From: Chryseobacterium sp. GVT01B
GTDB taxonomy: Bacteria > Bacteroidota > Bacteroidia > Flavobacteriales > Weeksellaceae
Length of the DNA stretch: 64,000 bases
Assembly (NCBI RefSeq): GCF_019970045.1
Contig: NZ_JAHXYI010000010.1
Location: 1-64,000, forward strand
Direction: 5' to 3'
A program made the translations under genes and the position numbers. Position 1 is the first letter of the stretch, and the number at the start of each line of letters is the position of its first letter. The notes under the pieces are model-generated. The model saw only the letters and a list, made by a program, of their open reading frames with translations, was not told where the DNA came from and ran no database searches. Below are positions 50,852-59,420 of the stretch, piece by piece.

Positions 50852-51496
50852 CTATTTGCGGAAAACCCAATCCTTAGCCGGAACAATCCAATCATTGAGG
50901 GCTTTGAAAAGGAAACCATGATTAAGTCCTGTATTAAGCTCTATTTCTTTAAAATCCTTAATACCGGATCTGATCCACCTTTGTTCCTTCGATAACGGCA
51001 CATGTCCATCATCTGAATTTTCCGTAATGGAAAGAATCCTTCCATAAAGCTTAAAGTTCTTATCTTTTTCCAGAGAATCATCTTTAAAACTCGCTCCAAT
51101 GATCACAAATTTCAATTGCGGATTCTTTTCATAATAAGACACATATTGTGCAATATAACCTCCCTGAGAAGTTCCTACCACGGTTATGCTTCCAGCCGGA
51201 ATTCCTTTTTTCATGAGACTGTCAATCTGCTTCCTTACCTTTTCTGCATAAGCTACTGGATCAGTATCTGCTTTTCTTTTCTCAGAAATCACAACCGTAT
51301 TTTTATCCTTTAGTTTATTAAGTATTTCTTCATATTCCGCAACCCCATATTTTGGATGTTTCTCCTCTAAAGAATGCCCTTCTAAAAATTTATTATGTAA
51401 GAAGAAAATATACTGTTTTGGTTGTGACTTTTGCCCAAACATACTGATTGAGAAAAACGAAGATACCACAAAGAAAATATTCTTACACTTCATCAT
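50852..51496 (-). CDS. Exported alpha/beta hydrolase-like protein, 214 aa
   Basis: A signal peptide ends MFGQ (about residue 22). The core shows YIFFLHNKFLEGHS (first strand and turn) and the nucleophile elbow SITVVGTSQGGYIAQYVSYY with the Ser in G-T-S-Q-G. The acid may be the Asp in ENSDDGHVPL, and the terminal His is in TGLNHGFLFK. All three catalytic positions can be assigned. Length is on the small side for the fold (about 250), so cap insertions are missing. Substrate unknown. Predicted periplasmic. Confidence 0.8.
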   Translation of the reverse strand: MMKCKNIFFVVSSFFSISMFGQKSQPKQYIFFLHNKFLEGHSLEEKHPKYGVAEYEEILNKLKDKNTVVISEKRKADTDPVAYAEKVRKQIDSLMKKGIPAGSITVVGTSQGGYIAQYVSYYEKNPQLKFVIIGASFKDDSLEKDKNFKLYGRILSITENSDDGHVPLSKEQRWIRSGIKDFKEIELNTGLNHGFLFKALNDWIVPAKDWVFRK

Positions 51497-51565
51497 AGCC
51501 GGAAATAATATTTAGTAATAACAAATATAGTATTAAAAGCCTTTACAGGATGTATTTTAAATAAA

Positions 51566-51604
51566 AATTCCGGCGCGGGAAGCAGAGCTTCCCGCGCCGG
51601 AATT
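51566..51604. terminator. GC-rich perfect hairpin, 18-bp arms and 3-nt loop
   Basis: Arms 51566-51583 and 51587-51604 are exact complements around AGA, with core GGCGCGGGAAGC. On the minus strand the stem runs into ATTTTTATTT. It ends the sigma factor operon, 28 bp behind the 51632 stop. Same dimensions as the hairpin at 26177. Confidence 0.8.
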
Positions 51605-51631
51605 AAACAATTTCAATTTAGTCTTTACGTA

Positions 51632-51889
51632 TTATGCTTCGAAGGTATTATCCTTTTTGCAGCATCTTGAATGGAATTCTTTTTTGAATTTCCCTTTCAG
51701 TTCCTGATAGTCTTCGTCATTCATTTCTCTGATCTTATCTGCCAGTCCGAAAGGTGATTTTTCCTTGATTCCATACTCATCAAAAATACCTTTGATAAAT
51801 CTTTTTCTTTGTATTGCTTTTTTAGCGATTAAGGCTACACCTACAACAGCTAATGCTCCCAGAGCTCCTTTTAATGCTGAATTTTTCAT
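51632..51889 (-). CDS. Small protein with one N-terminal membrane helix, 85 aa
   Basis: One hydrophobic helix (ALKGALGALAVVGVALIAKK) is followed by a charged C-terminal part (FDEYGIKEKSPFGLADKIRE). Near the end lies a CC pair in FHSRCCKKD. The Ala/Gly helix resembles YtxH-type small stress proteins, though the match is weak. Third gene of an ECF sigma operon, so it may belong to the sigma factor's regulon or control. Function unknown. Confidence 0.65.
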   Translation of the reverse strand: MKNSALKGALGALAVVGVALIAKKAIQRKRFIKGIFDEYGIKEKSPFGLADKIREMNDEDYQELKGKFKKEFHSRCCKKDNTFEA

Positions 51890-51979
51890 TTTTTCAAAAT
51901 TTTAAATTTTACTACTTCTTGTTTTTTATAGAGACGAATGAATTTTAATTTTACTTTACTACTTCTTAAAATTTTCAAA

Positions 51980-52312
51980 TTATTCGTTGTTTCTGTTGAA
52001 GAATCCGCCTGAACATTTATTTCTCCAGACTTCTTTGAATTTTTCCCTTTCTTCAGGGGACCATCCTTCCATTTTTTTTCTCATTTTTCTTTCCTTGAAG
52101 TCTTTCATTCCTTTCCCGAAATGGAAACCTCCGAAAAGAATTTTACTTAGGATCAGTATTCCCATTGCCTGCCAGAATGTAATGGCTTTTACTCCTAAAA
52201 TCTCCGGGAGAAGGCAATTCCAAAGCAGCATTACAATCCATGTAACAGCGGCTAAAATTAACGGCGGACATAACAATAAAAAAATCCAACCCTTTTTGTG
52301 TTTATGATTCAT
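51980..52312 (-). CDS. Two-helix membrane protein of the sigma factor operon, 110 aa
   Basis: Two hydrophobic segments (WIFLLLCPPLILAAVTWIVM and FWQAMGILILSKILFG) are followed by a cytosolic tail of about 45 residues. The tail has a short acidic/basic helix GWSPEEREKFKEVWRNKC and a final SGGFFNRN. The position directly behind an ECF sigma gene (gap 11 bp) suggests an anti-sigma or regulatory role. No known anti-sigma zinc motif (H-x3-C-x2-C) is present, so this is only inference. Confidence 0.7.
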   Translation of the reverse strand: MNHKHKKGWIFLLLCPPLILAAVTWIVMLLWNCLLPEILGVKAITFWQAMGILILSKILFGGFHFGKGMKDFKERKMRKKMEGWSPEEREKFKEVWRNKCSGGFFNRNNE

Positions 52313-52323
52313 AATTTCTTTTT

Positions 52324-52878
52324 CTAACTTTTTAAATCTTCGTACAGTTTTCTCAATCTGTTTCTCAAATGCTTCACAGCATAGTTTTTTCTACTGATGA
52401 TGGTTTTGATGTTTTCTCCCTGTTCATCGGCGATCTCCTGGAGGGTTTTGTCGTTCAGTTCATTTTCTACGTAGACCAGTCTTTGTTTTTCGGGAAGTTC
52501 GTCCAGTGCTTCAAACAGTTTTTTCCAGATCTCATCCTGAAACATCTTCACCTCAGGACCGGCACTGTCATCCATCAACAAGATATCCTTGATAGAAAAA
52601 CTACCGTCTTCATCCTCATATACGAAATCTTCAAGATTTTCTGTTTTCTTTTTGCGGTAACGGTCTGTAATTTTATTTGCCGTTACCCTATACAGCCATC
52701 CACCAACATTTACGATCTCCGAAATATTCGTAAGGCTACTGAACTGATACCACACCTCCTGCAGAATATCTTCCGCATCCTCCGTATTTTTCACTTTCGG
52801 ACGAATATAGGACATCAGCTTCCCTCCGTAGTTGGAAACGGTCTGTGAGATGATGCTTTCTTTCTCCTTCTGTGGCAT
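52324..52878 (-). CDS. ECF-type RNA polymerase sigma factor
   Basis: I prefer ATG 52878 (184 aa, MPQKEKESII). An in-frame ATG at 52902 would add eight residues. Region 2 shows AEDILQEVWYQFSSLTNISE with the -10-binding helix WLYRVTANKITDRYRKKK, and region 4 holds LPEKQRLVYVENELNDKTLQ and IADEQGENIKTIISRKNYAV. A polar linker of about 45 residues joins them. Typical ECF size. It is followed by two small membrane proteins in one operon that ends with a strong terminator, which suggests envelope-stress type control. Confidence 0.92.
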   Translation of the reverse strand: MPQKEKESIISQTVSNYGGKLMSYIRPKVKNTEDAEDILQEVWYQFSSLTNISEIVNVGGWLYRVTANKITDRYRKKKTENLEDFVYEDEDGSFSIKDILLMDDSAGPEVKMFQDEIWKKLFEALDELPEKQRLVYVENELNDKTLQEIADEQGENIKTIISRKNYAVKHLRNRLRKLYEDLKS

Positions 52879-52902
52879 TGTTATTTTTTCGACAACCTCC
52901 AT

Positions 52903-53226
52903 ATTGCTATGACGGCCAGCCTTTTGGTTTTACTTTAATAAATTTAAAATATTTTTCTTACAATTCAATTTTTCTTTTATTCATCAACATTTTTATCTTC
53001 TTATTTTATCAGATTACCCATTGCTTATTACTCATTATTTATTTCTTTAGGAGCTTATTCCCGCTATCCGCTCATACTCCTCACGCCAAACTATCCCCCA
53101 ACCTTATCCTCCAACGCTCCCATTCATGCTCCGGGGTAACCGCTGCTATCGGGGCTAAAGTAATCAATGATAAATGATAAGTAATGAATGATAAAATCTT
53201 TGTATTTCCATATATATTTTTTTTGG
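52903..53226 (-). other. Intergenic region upstream of the sigma factor, with ATTACTCATTA-type simple repeats
   Basis: This stretch should hold the sigma operon promoter on the minus strand. The middle has low-complexity copies of TTACTCATTA and ATGATAAATGATAAGTAATG (53019-53040 and 53165-53195), similar to 12382-12431 and 37305-37335. The small frames here look non-coding. Confidence 0.4.
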
Positions 53227-53553
53227 TTGGAAAACGCAAGGCCGCAAAGTTTTTATCATTATTATGTATAATTGTAAGGCGCAAGAAAATCAAAGATTTT
53301 CGGCAAGTGATATTCTTTTTATTTTCTTGTAGATCAATATAGATCAAAGGTTATTAAAACAGTTTTTTATAAGTATTTGCATAATTAATAAGAGTGACTA
53401 TTACCGGAGCCTGGATTCCTCGCTTCGCCCGGAATGACAAATGTACCGTGGAAATATCCGTAAACCCTTAGAGCTATACAATTTTATCGAAGATAAAATC
53501 CTTGCGCCTTAAAGCACATCACTTGTAAAACCTTAGCGCCTTTGCGTTTCCAA
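53227..53553. repeat. Long dispersed repeat, split by an inserted segment
   Basis: The left half (53227-53315: TTGGAAAACGCAAGGCCGC, AAGGCGCAAGAAAATC) and the right half (about 53478-53553: TTTTATCGAAGATAAAATCC, TTGCGCCTTA and TTTGCGTTTCCAA) are separated by about 160 bp. The insert contains a short REP-like copy. Together they match the 24955 copy. Confidence 0.65.
53413..53438. repeat. Short REP-like hairpin repeat, CC/GG subtype, inside the long repeat
   Basis: GGATTCCTCGCTTCGCCCGGAATGAC without its first bases. The stem is ATTCC/GGAAT. Confidence 0.65.
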
Positions 53554-53579
53554 CTCTTCCACTGCTTCTAATTTCTTAT

Positions 53580-53607
53580 GAGATTGCTTCGCTTTGCTCG
53601 CAATGAC
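53580..53607. repeat. Short REP-like hairpin repeat, GC subtype
   Basis: GAGATTGCTTCGC, TTT and GCTCGCAATGAC, almost identical to the copy at 46246. It sits 67 bp from the S9 peptidase stop. Confidence 0.75.
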
Positions 53608-53673
53608 TTTACCCATGATAAAAAAGAAACGGAAGACCTAAGTCCTCCGTTCAAATATTATTTAATTAATAGT

Positions 53674-55677
53674 TTATTTATTAAAATTTTCTGCAAAGAA
53701 TCCTAACATTGATTTGTAAAGCTCAATTCTGTTCGGTTCTTTTCCAAATCCATGTCCTTCATCATATTTTACCAGGTAAGGAACTTCAAAACCTTTGGCA
53801 CGCATTGCTTTTACAATCTGATCAGATTCATTGATGTTTACCCTTGGGTCATTGGCTCCCTGAACGACAAATAGTGGTTTTTTAATCTTATCAATCTGAT
53901 ATACCGGTGAAACTTCCTTGGCAATCTTTGCTTCTTCAGGATTATCCAGATCATACCAGATTTGTTTTACCATTTCTTTATAAGGCTTCCAGTATTCCGG
54001 GAATGAATCAAAGAAGGTAAAGATATTCGATACTCCTACATAATCTACCCCACAAGTATACAGGTCTGGAGTTTTAATCAAGCCCATTAACGTGGCATAT
54101 CCACCATGGCTGCCTCCGTAAATGGCTACTTTATCCTGATCTACCCATCCCTGACTGATGGCATATTTTACCCCGTCTTCCACATCATCCATCGCTTTTC
54201 TTCCGATCTGTTTGTAGCCTGCTTTCTGGAATGATTTTCCATAGCCTCCGGAAATTCTGAAGTTGACCTGAAGTGTGGCATATCCTCTGCTTGCAAACAG
54301 CTGCGCTTCAGGATTGAATCCCCAGCTGTCTCTGATTCCCTGTGGACCACCGTGAGGATTCACAATCATTGGAACTTCTTTACCTTCCAGCGCTGCTTTA
54401 GGCAATGTGATATATCCATGAATGGTCATTCCATCTCTGCTTTTAAATTCGATAGGTCTCATTTCAGCCATATCTTCTTCCTTCAGCTGAGGCATCAGGT
54501 TGTACAGAAGTTTGGTTTGCTTGGTTTTGGTATCATATTCATAATAGGTTCCGTAGAGCTTATCACTTCCTACCACAACGAGAAGTTTATCATTATTATC
54601 ATCAGAAGAAGCAATTCCGAATTCCTTGTCTCCAAACTGAGATTTTAATTTATCATGTATTTCTTTATAAAATTTACTTACCGGAACTGTTTCTCCTTTT
54701 GTCCCTTCATAGCTAATAAAATCAAGCTCATAATTTCTATTTTTACCCGCTGTGCTTATTGAACTTACATCATATACCGGATTGGAATAAATTTCTTTAA
54801 TCACAGTATTTTTTTTCAGATCGTAGAGTACAATTCTCGCTTTATCACTATCAAGATTCATTACTACATACGCTTCATCTTTATTTTTAGAATTTTCATT
54901 AAACTCTATAATACTGAAAGTATCAGACCAGTCTGCGGATTTGATCAGGTTGAATTTTCCTGTCTGCAGATCTTTATAATATGTTTTTGTTGTTAATCCG
55001 TTTTCAAGAACGCTATAGCCTCTCAGATTTCCATCTTTATCAAAAAGATAGTCGTCGATAGGACTGTTGACATCTTTATTTTCATACAGCTGGGTCATTT
55101 CCCCTGTAACGAAATTGATTTTAAAAGGTTCAAAGATCTGTTTGTTGTTTTTATTCATAGTAACCACAACGAAATCAGTATCTTTTATAGGAATAATAGA
55201 CTGCACTTTTACACCGTCAAATGGTGTTAGATCTTTTTGATTGCTTCCATCTGTATCGGTAGCATAAAGGTGAATATTTTCATTTCCTCCTCTATCCTGC
55301 GTATAGAAAAGACGTTTTTTATTCAGCCAGCCGTAAGCTTTGATCAGATCATCTTTTTCAACGATGGCCTTAGTGATCTTTCCTGTACTCAAGTCTTTAA
55401 CGTACACATGATTTTTTTTATCCTGATCTTTTTCTTTGTAGGAAAGATATTTTCCGTCAGGAGAGATTTTAAATACGGAAGCTTTTGGTCTTGCAAAGTA
55501 ATCTTCAACTTTGTATTTGAAGTTTCCTTTGTCATAAGAAATAAGTTTCTCAAGATTAGCCTTAGAAGATGGCAAAGTAGGATCTCCCGGCAGTTTTGCA
55601 GTAGAACTTTGTGCGTTGATCATCATAGAGGATAGTACAATAATGGCTGTACCGAAAATTTTGTGATTTAGATTCAT
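53674..55677 (-). CDS. S9 family (prolyl oligopeptidase-type) secreted peptidase
   Basis: I use ATG 55677 (667 aa), which gives the signal peptide ending MINAQ. The frame from 55713 only adds 12 residues. Residues about 45-410 form the beta-propeller (KISPDGKYLSYKEKDQDKKN and following). The C-terminal alpha/beta hydrolase domain has the Ser in VAIYGGSHGGYATLMG, the Asp in VVQGANDPRVN and the His in YDEGHGFGKEPN, so the triad is complete. S9 enzymes of this type cleave oligopeptides, often after Pro or Ala. Predicted in the periplasm, where it would degrade imported peptides. Stand-alone gene. Confidence 0.93.
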   Translation of the reverse strand: MNLNHKIFGTAIIVLSSMMINAQSSTAKLPGDPTLPSSKANLEKLISYDKGNFKYKVEDYFARPKASVFKISPDGKYLSYKEKDQDKKNHVYVKDLSTGKITKAIVEKDDLIKAYGWLNKKRLFYTQDRGGNENIHLYATDTDGSNQKDLTPFDGVKVQSIIPIKDTDFVVVTMNKNNKQIFEPFKINFVTGEMTQLYENKDVNSPIDDYLFDKDGNLRGYSVLENGLTTKTYYKDLQTGKFNLIKSADWSDTFSIIEFNENSKNKDEAYVVMNLDSDKARIVLYDLKKNTVIKEIYSNPVYDVSSISTAGKNRNYELDFISYEGTKGETVPVSKFYKEIHDKLKSQFGDKEFGIASSDDNNDKLLVVVGSDKLYGTYYEYDTKTKQTKLLYNLMPQLKEEDMAEMRPIEFKSRDGMTIHGYITLPKAALEGKEVPMIVNPHGGPQGIRDSWGFNPEAQLFASRGYATLQVNFRISGGYGKSFQKAGYKQIGRKAMDDVEDGVKYAISQGWVDQDKVAIYGGSHGGYATLMGLIKTPDLYTCGVDYVGVSNIFTFFDSFPEYWKPYKEMVKQIWYDLDNPEEAKIAKEVSPVYQIDKIKKPLFVVQGANDPRVNINESDQIVKAMRAKGFEVPYLVKYDEGHGFGKEPNRIELYKSMLGFFAENFNK

Positions 55678-55853
55678 AACTTCTGTTTTTAAGGTTAAAG
55701 TTATAGAACACACTTATTTTCAAAACAATAAAAAATAAATGCATTTATACAATAAGACACACGATCCCTATAAAACGTTACACAATATTATCAATTAATT
55801 TAAAAAAACAGCAATTATATGAAAAAGACAGCCTCCATGACTGTCTTTTTTAT

Positions 55854-56312
55854 TTAGTGTAAATATATTCCGAAATACCAGGTCCAGACTATCAAAATAA
55901 TCTGCATGGGAATCCTTTGCATGTAAAGGTATTTCATTCCCGGACCAGTGTAATCTGCTTTAAAAATATTAATCCTTTTCCTGGAAGAATTGATATTGGC
56001 AATAAAAACCAATACATAAAAAATAATCAGCAACACTGCAGTAATCTCACGAACAGCCGGAATCATCAGTCCGATTCCTGCAGCAATTTCTAAAACTCCT
56101 GTAAAGTATACCCAAAACATTCTCGCGGGAATAAATTCGGGAATCATCATGGCCATTCCTTTCTGAAATTTAAAATGGGCAAAACCTGTAAATATGATAA
56201 ATACAGCCATTCCCAGGTTTCCTGAAAATATAAAATCCGGCTTTCCCTGAACTAAAAAAGTTCCCAGCAAAGCCAGAATAAATGTTGCGAAAAGTATTAC
56301 GAGTAGTTTCAT
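55854..56312 (-). CDS. DoxX family membrane protein
   Basis: 152 residues with four membrane helices. The first is LLVILFATFILALLGTFLV and the second FSGNLGMAVFIIFTGFAHF. The third contains FWVYFTGVLEIAAGIGLMIP, which carries the E-x-x-A/L-G-x-G-L pattern of DoxX-like proteins, and IPMQIILIVWTWYFGIYL is the last. The group is linked to thiosulfate-quinone oxidoreductase or to membrane stress handling, but most members have no assigned role. The first of a long run of small minus-strand genes. Confidence 0.8.
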   Translation of the reverse strand: MKLLVILFATFILALLGTFLVQGKPDFIFSGNLGMAVFIIFTGFAHFKFQKGMAMMIPEFIPARMFWVYFTGVLEIAAGIGLMIPAVREITAVLLIIFYVLVFIANINSSRKRINIFKADYTGPGMKYLYMQRIPMQIILIVWTWYFGIYLH

Positions 56313-56317
56313 ATTTT

Positions 56318-56405
56318 AGGTGGTAGGTAATAGGTAGCAGGTAGCAGGTAGCAGATGATAGGTGGCAGGGATTAGAGACCTTGAACTTGAAATTTTAAAC
56401 TTTGA
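56318..56405. repeat. Degenerate short tandem repeat
   Basis: TAGGTAGCAGG-like units repeat from about 56318 to 56375 (TAGGTGGTAGG, TAATAGGTAGC, AGGTAGCAGG). TTGAACTTGAAATTTTAAAC and TTTGAACT follow, recalling 26216-26243. It is low-complexity sequence between two genes, prone to slippage. Confidence 0.6.
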
Positions 56406-56411
56406 ACTGCT

Positions 56412-56870
56412 TTACACAGAATCGAGGCTTACTCCTTCTGCGAGACTTTTCACGACCATCAGACCTTTTGTAAAGCCTGTGTTCATGTGATCTTCCCATT
56501 GTTTTTCAACCTGAACTTCGGCATGAAGTTTTGTTTTCCCTCCAAAGTCGATCAGGAAATATTTTTCAAAGCTTCCGTTCCATTCCATTACTTCTTTGCT
56601 TTGGGTGTCTTCTACTCCATTTTTATCTACCATTCCCAGATGTTTAAAAACAATCTGATGGGGTTCTTCCAGACTGTCTATGGTTGAAACCATTCCTTCT
56701 CCCTCAGCATTAAGAAAATAGGTTTTTCCGCCTATCTTCCAATCGGATTTCATGATAGATCCCGGACCGAAAAACCGAGTCCATTCACTATATGTTTCAG
56801 GGTTCCAAAGAATGTCCCATACTTTCTGTAAAGGGGCATCAATTACTGTTTCGTATGATAAGGTTTCCAT
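56412..56870 (-). CDS. SRPBCC/AHSA1-like domain protein, 152 aa
   Basis: A single START/Bet-v1-like domain of the Hsp90-activator-like (AHSA1) group. It opens LSYETVIDAPLQKVWDILWN and continues with YSEWTRFFGPGSIMKSDWKI and GEGMVSTIDSLEEPHQIVFK, and has a C-terminal helix MNTGFTKGLMVVKSLAEGV. It forms a hydrophobic pocket for a small ligand, but no function is established. The next gene upstream (56941) is another SRPBCC protein of similar size. Cytosolic. Confidence 0.85.
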   Translation of the reverse strand: METLSYETVIDAPLQKVWDILWNPETYSEWTRFFGPGSIMKSDWKIGGKTYFLNAEGEGMVSTIDSLEEPHQIVFKHLGMVDKNGVEDTQSKEVMEWNGSFEKYFLIDFGGKTKLHAEVQVEKQWEDHMNTGFTKGLMVVKSLAEGVSLDSV

Positions 56871-56940
56871 TTTTATATTTTTTACAGTGATTTGGCTATT
56901 GAATTACTTTCAATCTCAGGTGTAATTTAACCTGAGATAT

Positions 56941-57369
56941 TTACAACTGATTCTCTGAAAGGTGCTTAACGATGGTCATCGCTTTTGGAAATTTCTCTTC
57001 AAAAAAGTCTTTAAATTCTGCAGGAGTCTGTATTTCTGTTTTCAGTAGTGTTCCTTCTTCATTTTCTTCAAGGAAATAAGCTTCTGTTGCTTCTCCCCAG
57101 TCCTGAGGAACTTCAATACCGTCATAAATTTCTCCAAGGTGCAGAAATCTTATTTCTTCATTAGGAATAACCTTTTCTACCCTGCTGTACATTCCGTTGT
57201 TTTTGGGGTCAAGAAATTTAACAATATTGTTCTCTTCGAGTGTTCCTTCATAGAAAGAACCTTCTGTAAATGCCGTTGTCCATTGCCTGTAAGTAATATC
57301 TGCCCACAGGACACTCCATACTTTTTCAGGTTCGGCATTGATTTCTATTTCGTATGATAATCGTTCCAT
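56941..57369 (-). CDS. SRPBCC/AHSA1-like domain protein, 142 aa
   Basis: Shares the opening of the 56412 product: LSYEIEINAEPEKVWSVLWA here against LSYETVIDAPLQKVWDILWN there. TYRQWTTAFTEGSFYEGTLE and VEKVIPNEEIRFLHLGEI follow, with the closing helix EEKFPKAMTIVKHLSENQ. The two genes are adjacent and are divergent paralogues from an old duplication, about 70 bp apart. Role unknown. Probably a ligand-binding or chaperone-cofactor-like protein. Confidence 0.85.
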   Translation of the reverse strand: MERLSYEIEINAEPEKVWSVLWADITYRQWTTAFTEGSFYEGTLEENNIVKFLDPKNNGMYSRVEKVIPNEEIRFLHLGEIYDGIEVPQDWGEATEAYFLEENEEGTLLKTEIQTPAEFKDFFEEKFPKAMTIVKHLSENQL

Positions 57370-57506
57370 ATATTTTAAGGTTTTAGGTGGTGGTTAATAG
57401 GTTGCAGGTGATTGTGTCTGAGGGTTTGAGAGTCTTAGAGTAAGAGTGTATTGATCTGTGATTTTCTAACTTCTAACTTCTTGTTTCCAGCTTCCAGCGT
57501 TTCATT

Positions 57507-58346
57507 CTATCCTCCGACGAAATCACCTCCGTTAATGTGGATAATTTCTCCTGTAATATAACTTGCATCTTTAGAAGCAAGAAAAACATAGGCCGGAGCT
57601 ACTTCCGATGGTTGCCCAGCACGCTTCAGCGGAGTATCTTTTCCAAATTTGGAAAGATCATCAAAAGCTTCTTTCACAAGCGGAGTCCAAATAGGTCCAG
57701 GTGCAATTCCATTCACCAGAATTCCTTTTTCGGCAAGATTATCTGCCAGTGAGCGAATAAAAGACAATACGGCTCCTTTTGTAGCGGCATAGTCAAGTAA
57801 ATGATCGCTTCCGCGGTATGCTGTGACAGAAGTTGTGCAGATGATTCTTCCTCCTTTTCCAATCAGCGGAAGAAAATTTCTGGTGAAAGAAATCATAGAA
57901 ATAATATTGGTATCAAATGTTTCCCGAATCTGTTCATCAGAGATTTTTTCCAGACTGCTTTTGGAAGTATGAATTCCTGCATTATTCACGAGAATATCAA
58001 GTTTCTTCCACTCTTTTTTAATCTTGTCTGCACACTTGGTCCTGAATGTTTTCCGGGTAAGATCGCCTTTGATGAGGATACATTCCTGTCCTTCTTTTTC
58101 AACCAGTTTTTTAGTCTCTTTGGCATCATCGTCACTTTCTTTGTAGATGATAGCAACATCTGCTCCTTCTCTGGCAAAATGAACGGCTACAGCCTGTCCT
58201 ATGCCACTGTCTCCTCCGGAAATAACTGCTTTTTTACCTTTCAGCTTCCGGCTTCCCTGATAATCGTTCCGGATAATTTCCGGAAACAGCCCTTCTTTAG
58301 GGACTTCTGACTTAGATTGTGATTTGTTCTGTGTCTTCATATGCAA
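57507..58346 (-). CDS. SDR family oxidoreductase (YhdF/glucose dehydrogenase-like), 279 aa
   Basis: An N-terminal extension of about 40 residues (KSQSKSEVPKEGLFPEIIRN) precedes the Rossmann fold (KKAVISGGDSGIGQAVAVHF). Then come the NNAG region, the Ser in IICTTSVTAYRG and the full Y-x-x-x-K motif in LLDYAATKGAVLSFIRSL. PGPIWTPL and the end VFLASKDASYITGEIIHING close the domain. It is an intact member of the group that includes stress-induced general stress protein 39-type enzymes, in contrast to the SDR at 31775. A start codon 6 bp downstream is equally possible. Confidence 0.9.
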   Translation of the reverse strand: MHMKTQNKSQSKSEVPKEGLFPEIIRNDYQGSRKLKGKKAVISGGDSGIGQAVAVHFAREGADVAIIYKESDDDAKETKKLVEKEGQECILIKGDLTRKTFRTKCADKIKKEWKKLDILVNNAGIHTSKSSLEKISDEQIRETFDTNIISMISFTRNFLPLIGKGGRIICTTSVTAYRGSDHLLDYAATKGAVLSFIRSLADNLAEKGILVNGIAPGPIWTPLVKEAFDDLSKFGKDTPLKRAGQPSEVAPAYVFLASKDASYITGEIIHINGGDFVGG

Positions 58347-58387
58347 ATCTTTTCTCTAAATCATATCAAACAATACGCCGAAATAGA

Positions 58388-59254
58388 TTAAGATTGATAA
58401 GCATCCTCCAAATCCTGGATGATAATTTTCTGCATTTTCATCATAGCCTGAACTACTTTATAGGCTTTTTCCTGATTGGAATCATTCATTAACTGAATAA
58501 GTCTTTTAGGCACAATCTGCCAGCTCAGCCCATATTTATCTTTCAGCCAGCCGCACATGCTTTCTCTGCCGCCGTCTGCTGTCAGCGTATTCCAGTATTT
58601 ATCAGTCTGCTGCTGGTCGTCCGTCATTACCACCAATGATATTCCTTCATTGAAATCAAACTGGTGATCATAAGAATTATCCATACAGAATACACTGTAA
58701 TTGTCTATCACAAAATGAGCATGCTGAACATTTTCTGCCGGTTCCGGGATATCATGCCCTTCATTGCCTGCTCCATAGGTCAATATGTTTCCTATGCTTG
58801 AGTTAGGGAACGTTTTAGTGTAAAGTTCCATAGCTTCTTTTGCTTTTCCATTATTTCCATGGATGAACATCAAAGTAGGAATTATTTTCTGTTCGCTTGC
58901 TTTTTCACCCAAAAACAACTGCCATGTTACTCCATATTTATCCTGAACCCATCCGTATTTTGGGCTCCATGAGTAAGATCCCAGCTCCATCAAAGCCATC
59001 CCGCCAACAAGTAACTGATCCCAGTATTTTTGAACTTCATCTTCTGTTTCACAAATCACCATGAAAGAGATGGAAGGATTTTTTTTGAATTGCGGACCGC
59101 CATTCAGAAGCATCAATCTTTGTCCAAACAAATCAATATTCATCACCACAGGAGTATCAGCCGTGATCTCGCCTCCAAAAACTTCACAATAAAATTCTGC
59201 AGACTGCTTGGCATCTCCGTCATACCAGAGACATGGGAAAATATCGTTATTCAT
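58388..59254 (-). CDS. Double PhnB-like (VOC/3-dmu-9_3-mt) protein, 288 aa
   Basis: Two glyoxalase/bleomycin-fold domains in one chain. The first (about 1-125) starts FPCLWYDGDAKQSAEFYCEV and ends in PKYGWVQDKYGVTWQLFLGE. The second (about 130-265) starts IPTLMFIHGNNGKAKEAMEL and includes WLKDKYGLSWQIVPKRLIQL. PhnB-like proteins are found across bacteria without a confirmed function. They resemble metal-dependent VOC enzymes, but only scattered potential ligands are visible here. A fused two-domain form is a common variant. Cytosolic. Confidence 0.85.
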   Translation of the reverse strand: MNNDIFPCLWYDGDAKQSAEFYCEVFGGEITADTPVVMNIDLFGQRLMLLNGGPQFKKNPSISFMVICETEDEVQKYWDQLLVGGMALMELGSYSWSPKYGWVQDKYGVTWQLFLGEKASEQKIIPTLMFIHGNNGKAKEAMELYTKTFPNSSIGNILTYGAGNEGHDIPEPAENVQHAHFVIDNYSVFCMDNSYDHQFDFNEGISLVVMTDDQQQTDKYWNTLTADGGRESMCGWLKDKYGLSWQIVPKRLIQLMNDSNQEKAYKVVQAMMKMQKIIIQDLEDAYQS

Positions 59255-59365
59255 AATTTTATATTTAAATGGATTGATTTATCTTGTTTTACTTTTTTCT
59301 TGGGAATAGTATTTATCTGCTGATTAATTTTACAGCAAAAGAAATCTTATGTCTTTGCATTTAAA

Positions 59366-59394
59366 GAAGATTGTTTCGCTTTATCTGCAATGAC
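59366..59394. repeat. Degenerate REP-like repeat
   Basis: AGATTGTTTCGC ... CTGCAATGAC: the stem is ATTG/CAAT with a decayed centre. It sits between the HhH gene and the PhnB-like gene. Confidence 0.5.
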
Positions 59395-59420
59395 ACCGTA
59401 GAAATGTCTGGTTACACTTT

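Noticed and set aside
52872..53347. Small frames upstream of the sigma factor gene
   Set aside because: They run through low-complexity and dispersed repeat sequence and show no coding character.
53227..53553. Possible CRISPR-like or insertion sequence region
   Set aside because: The repeats are few, unequal and palindromic without regular spacers, and there is no transposase or cas gene. A dispersed repeat explains it better.
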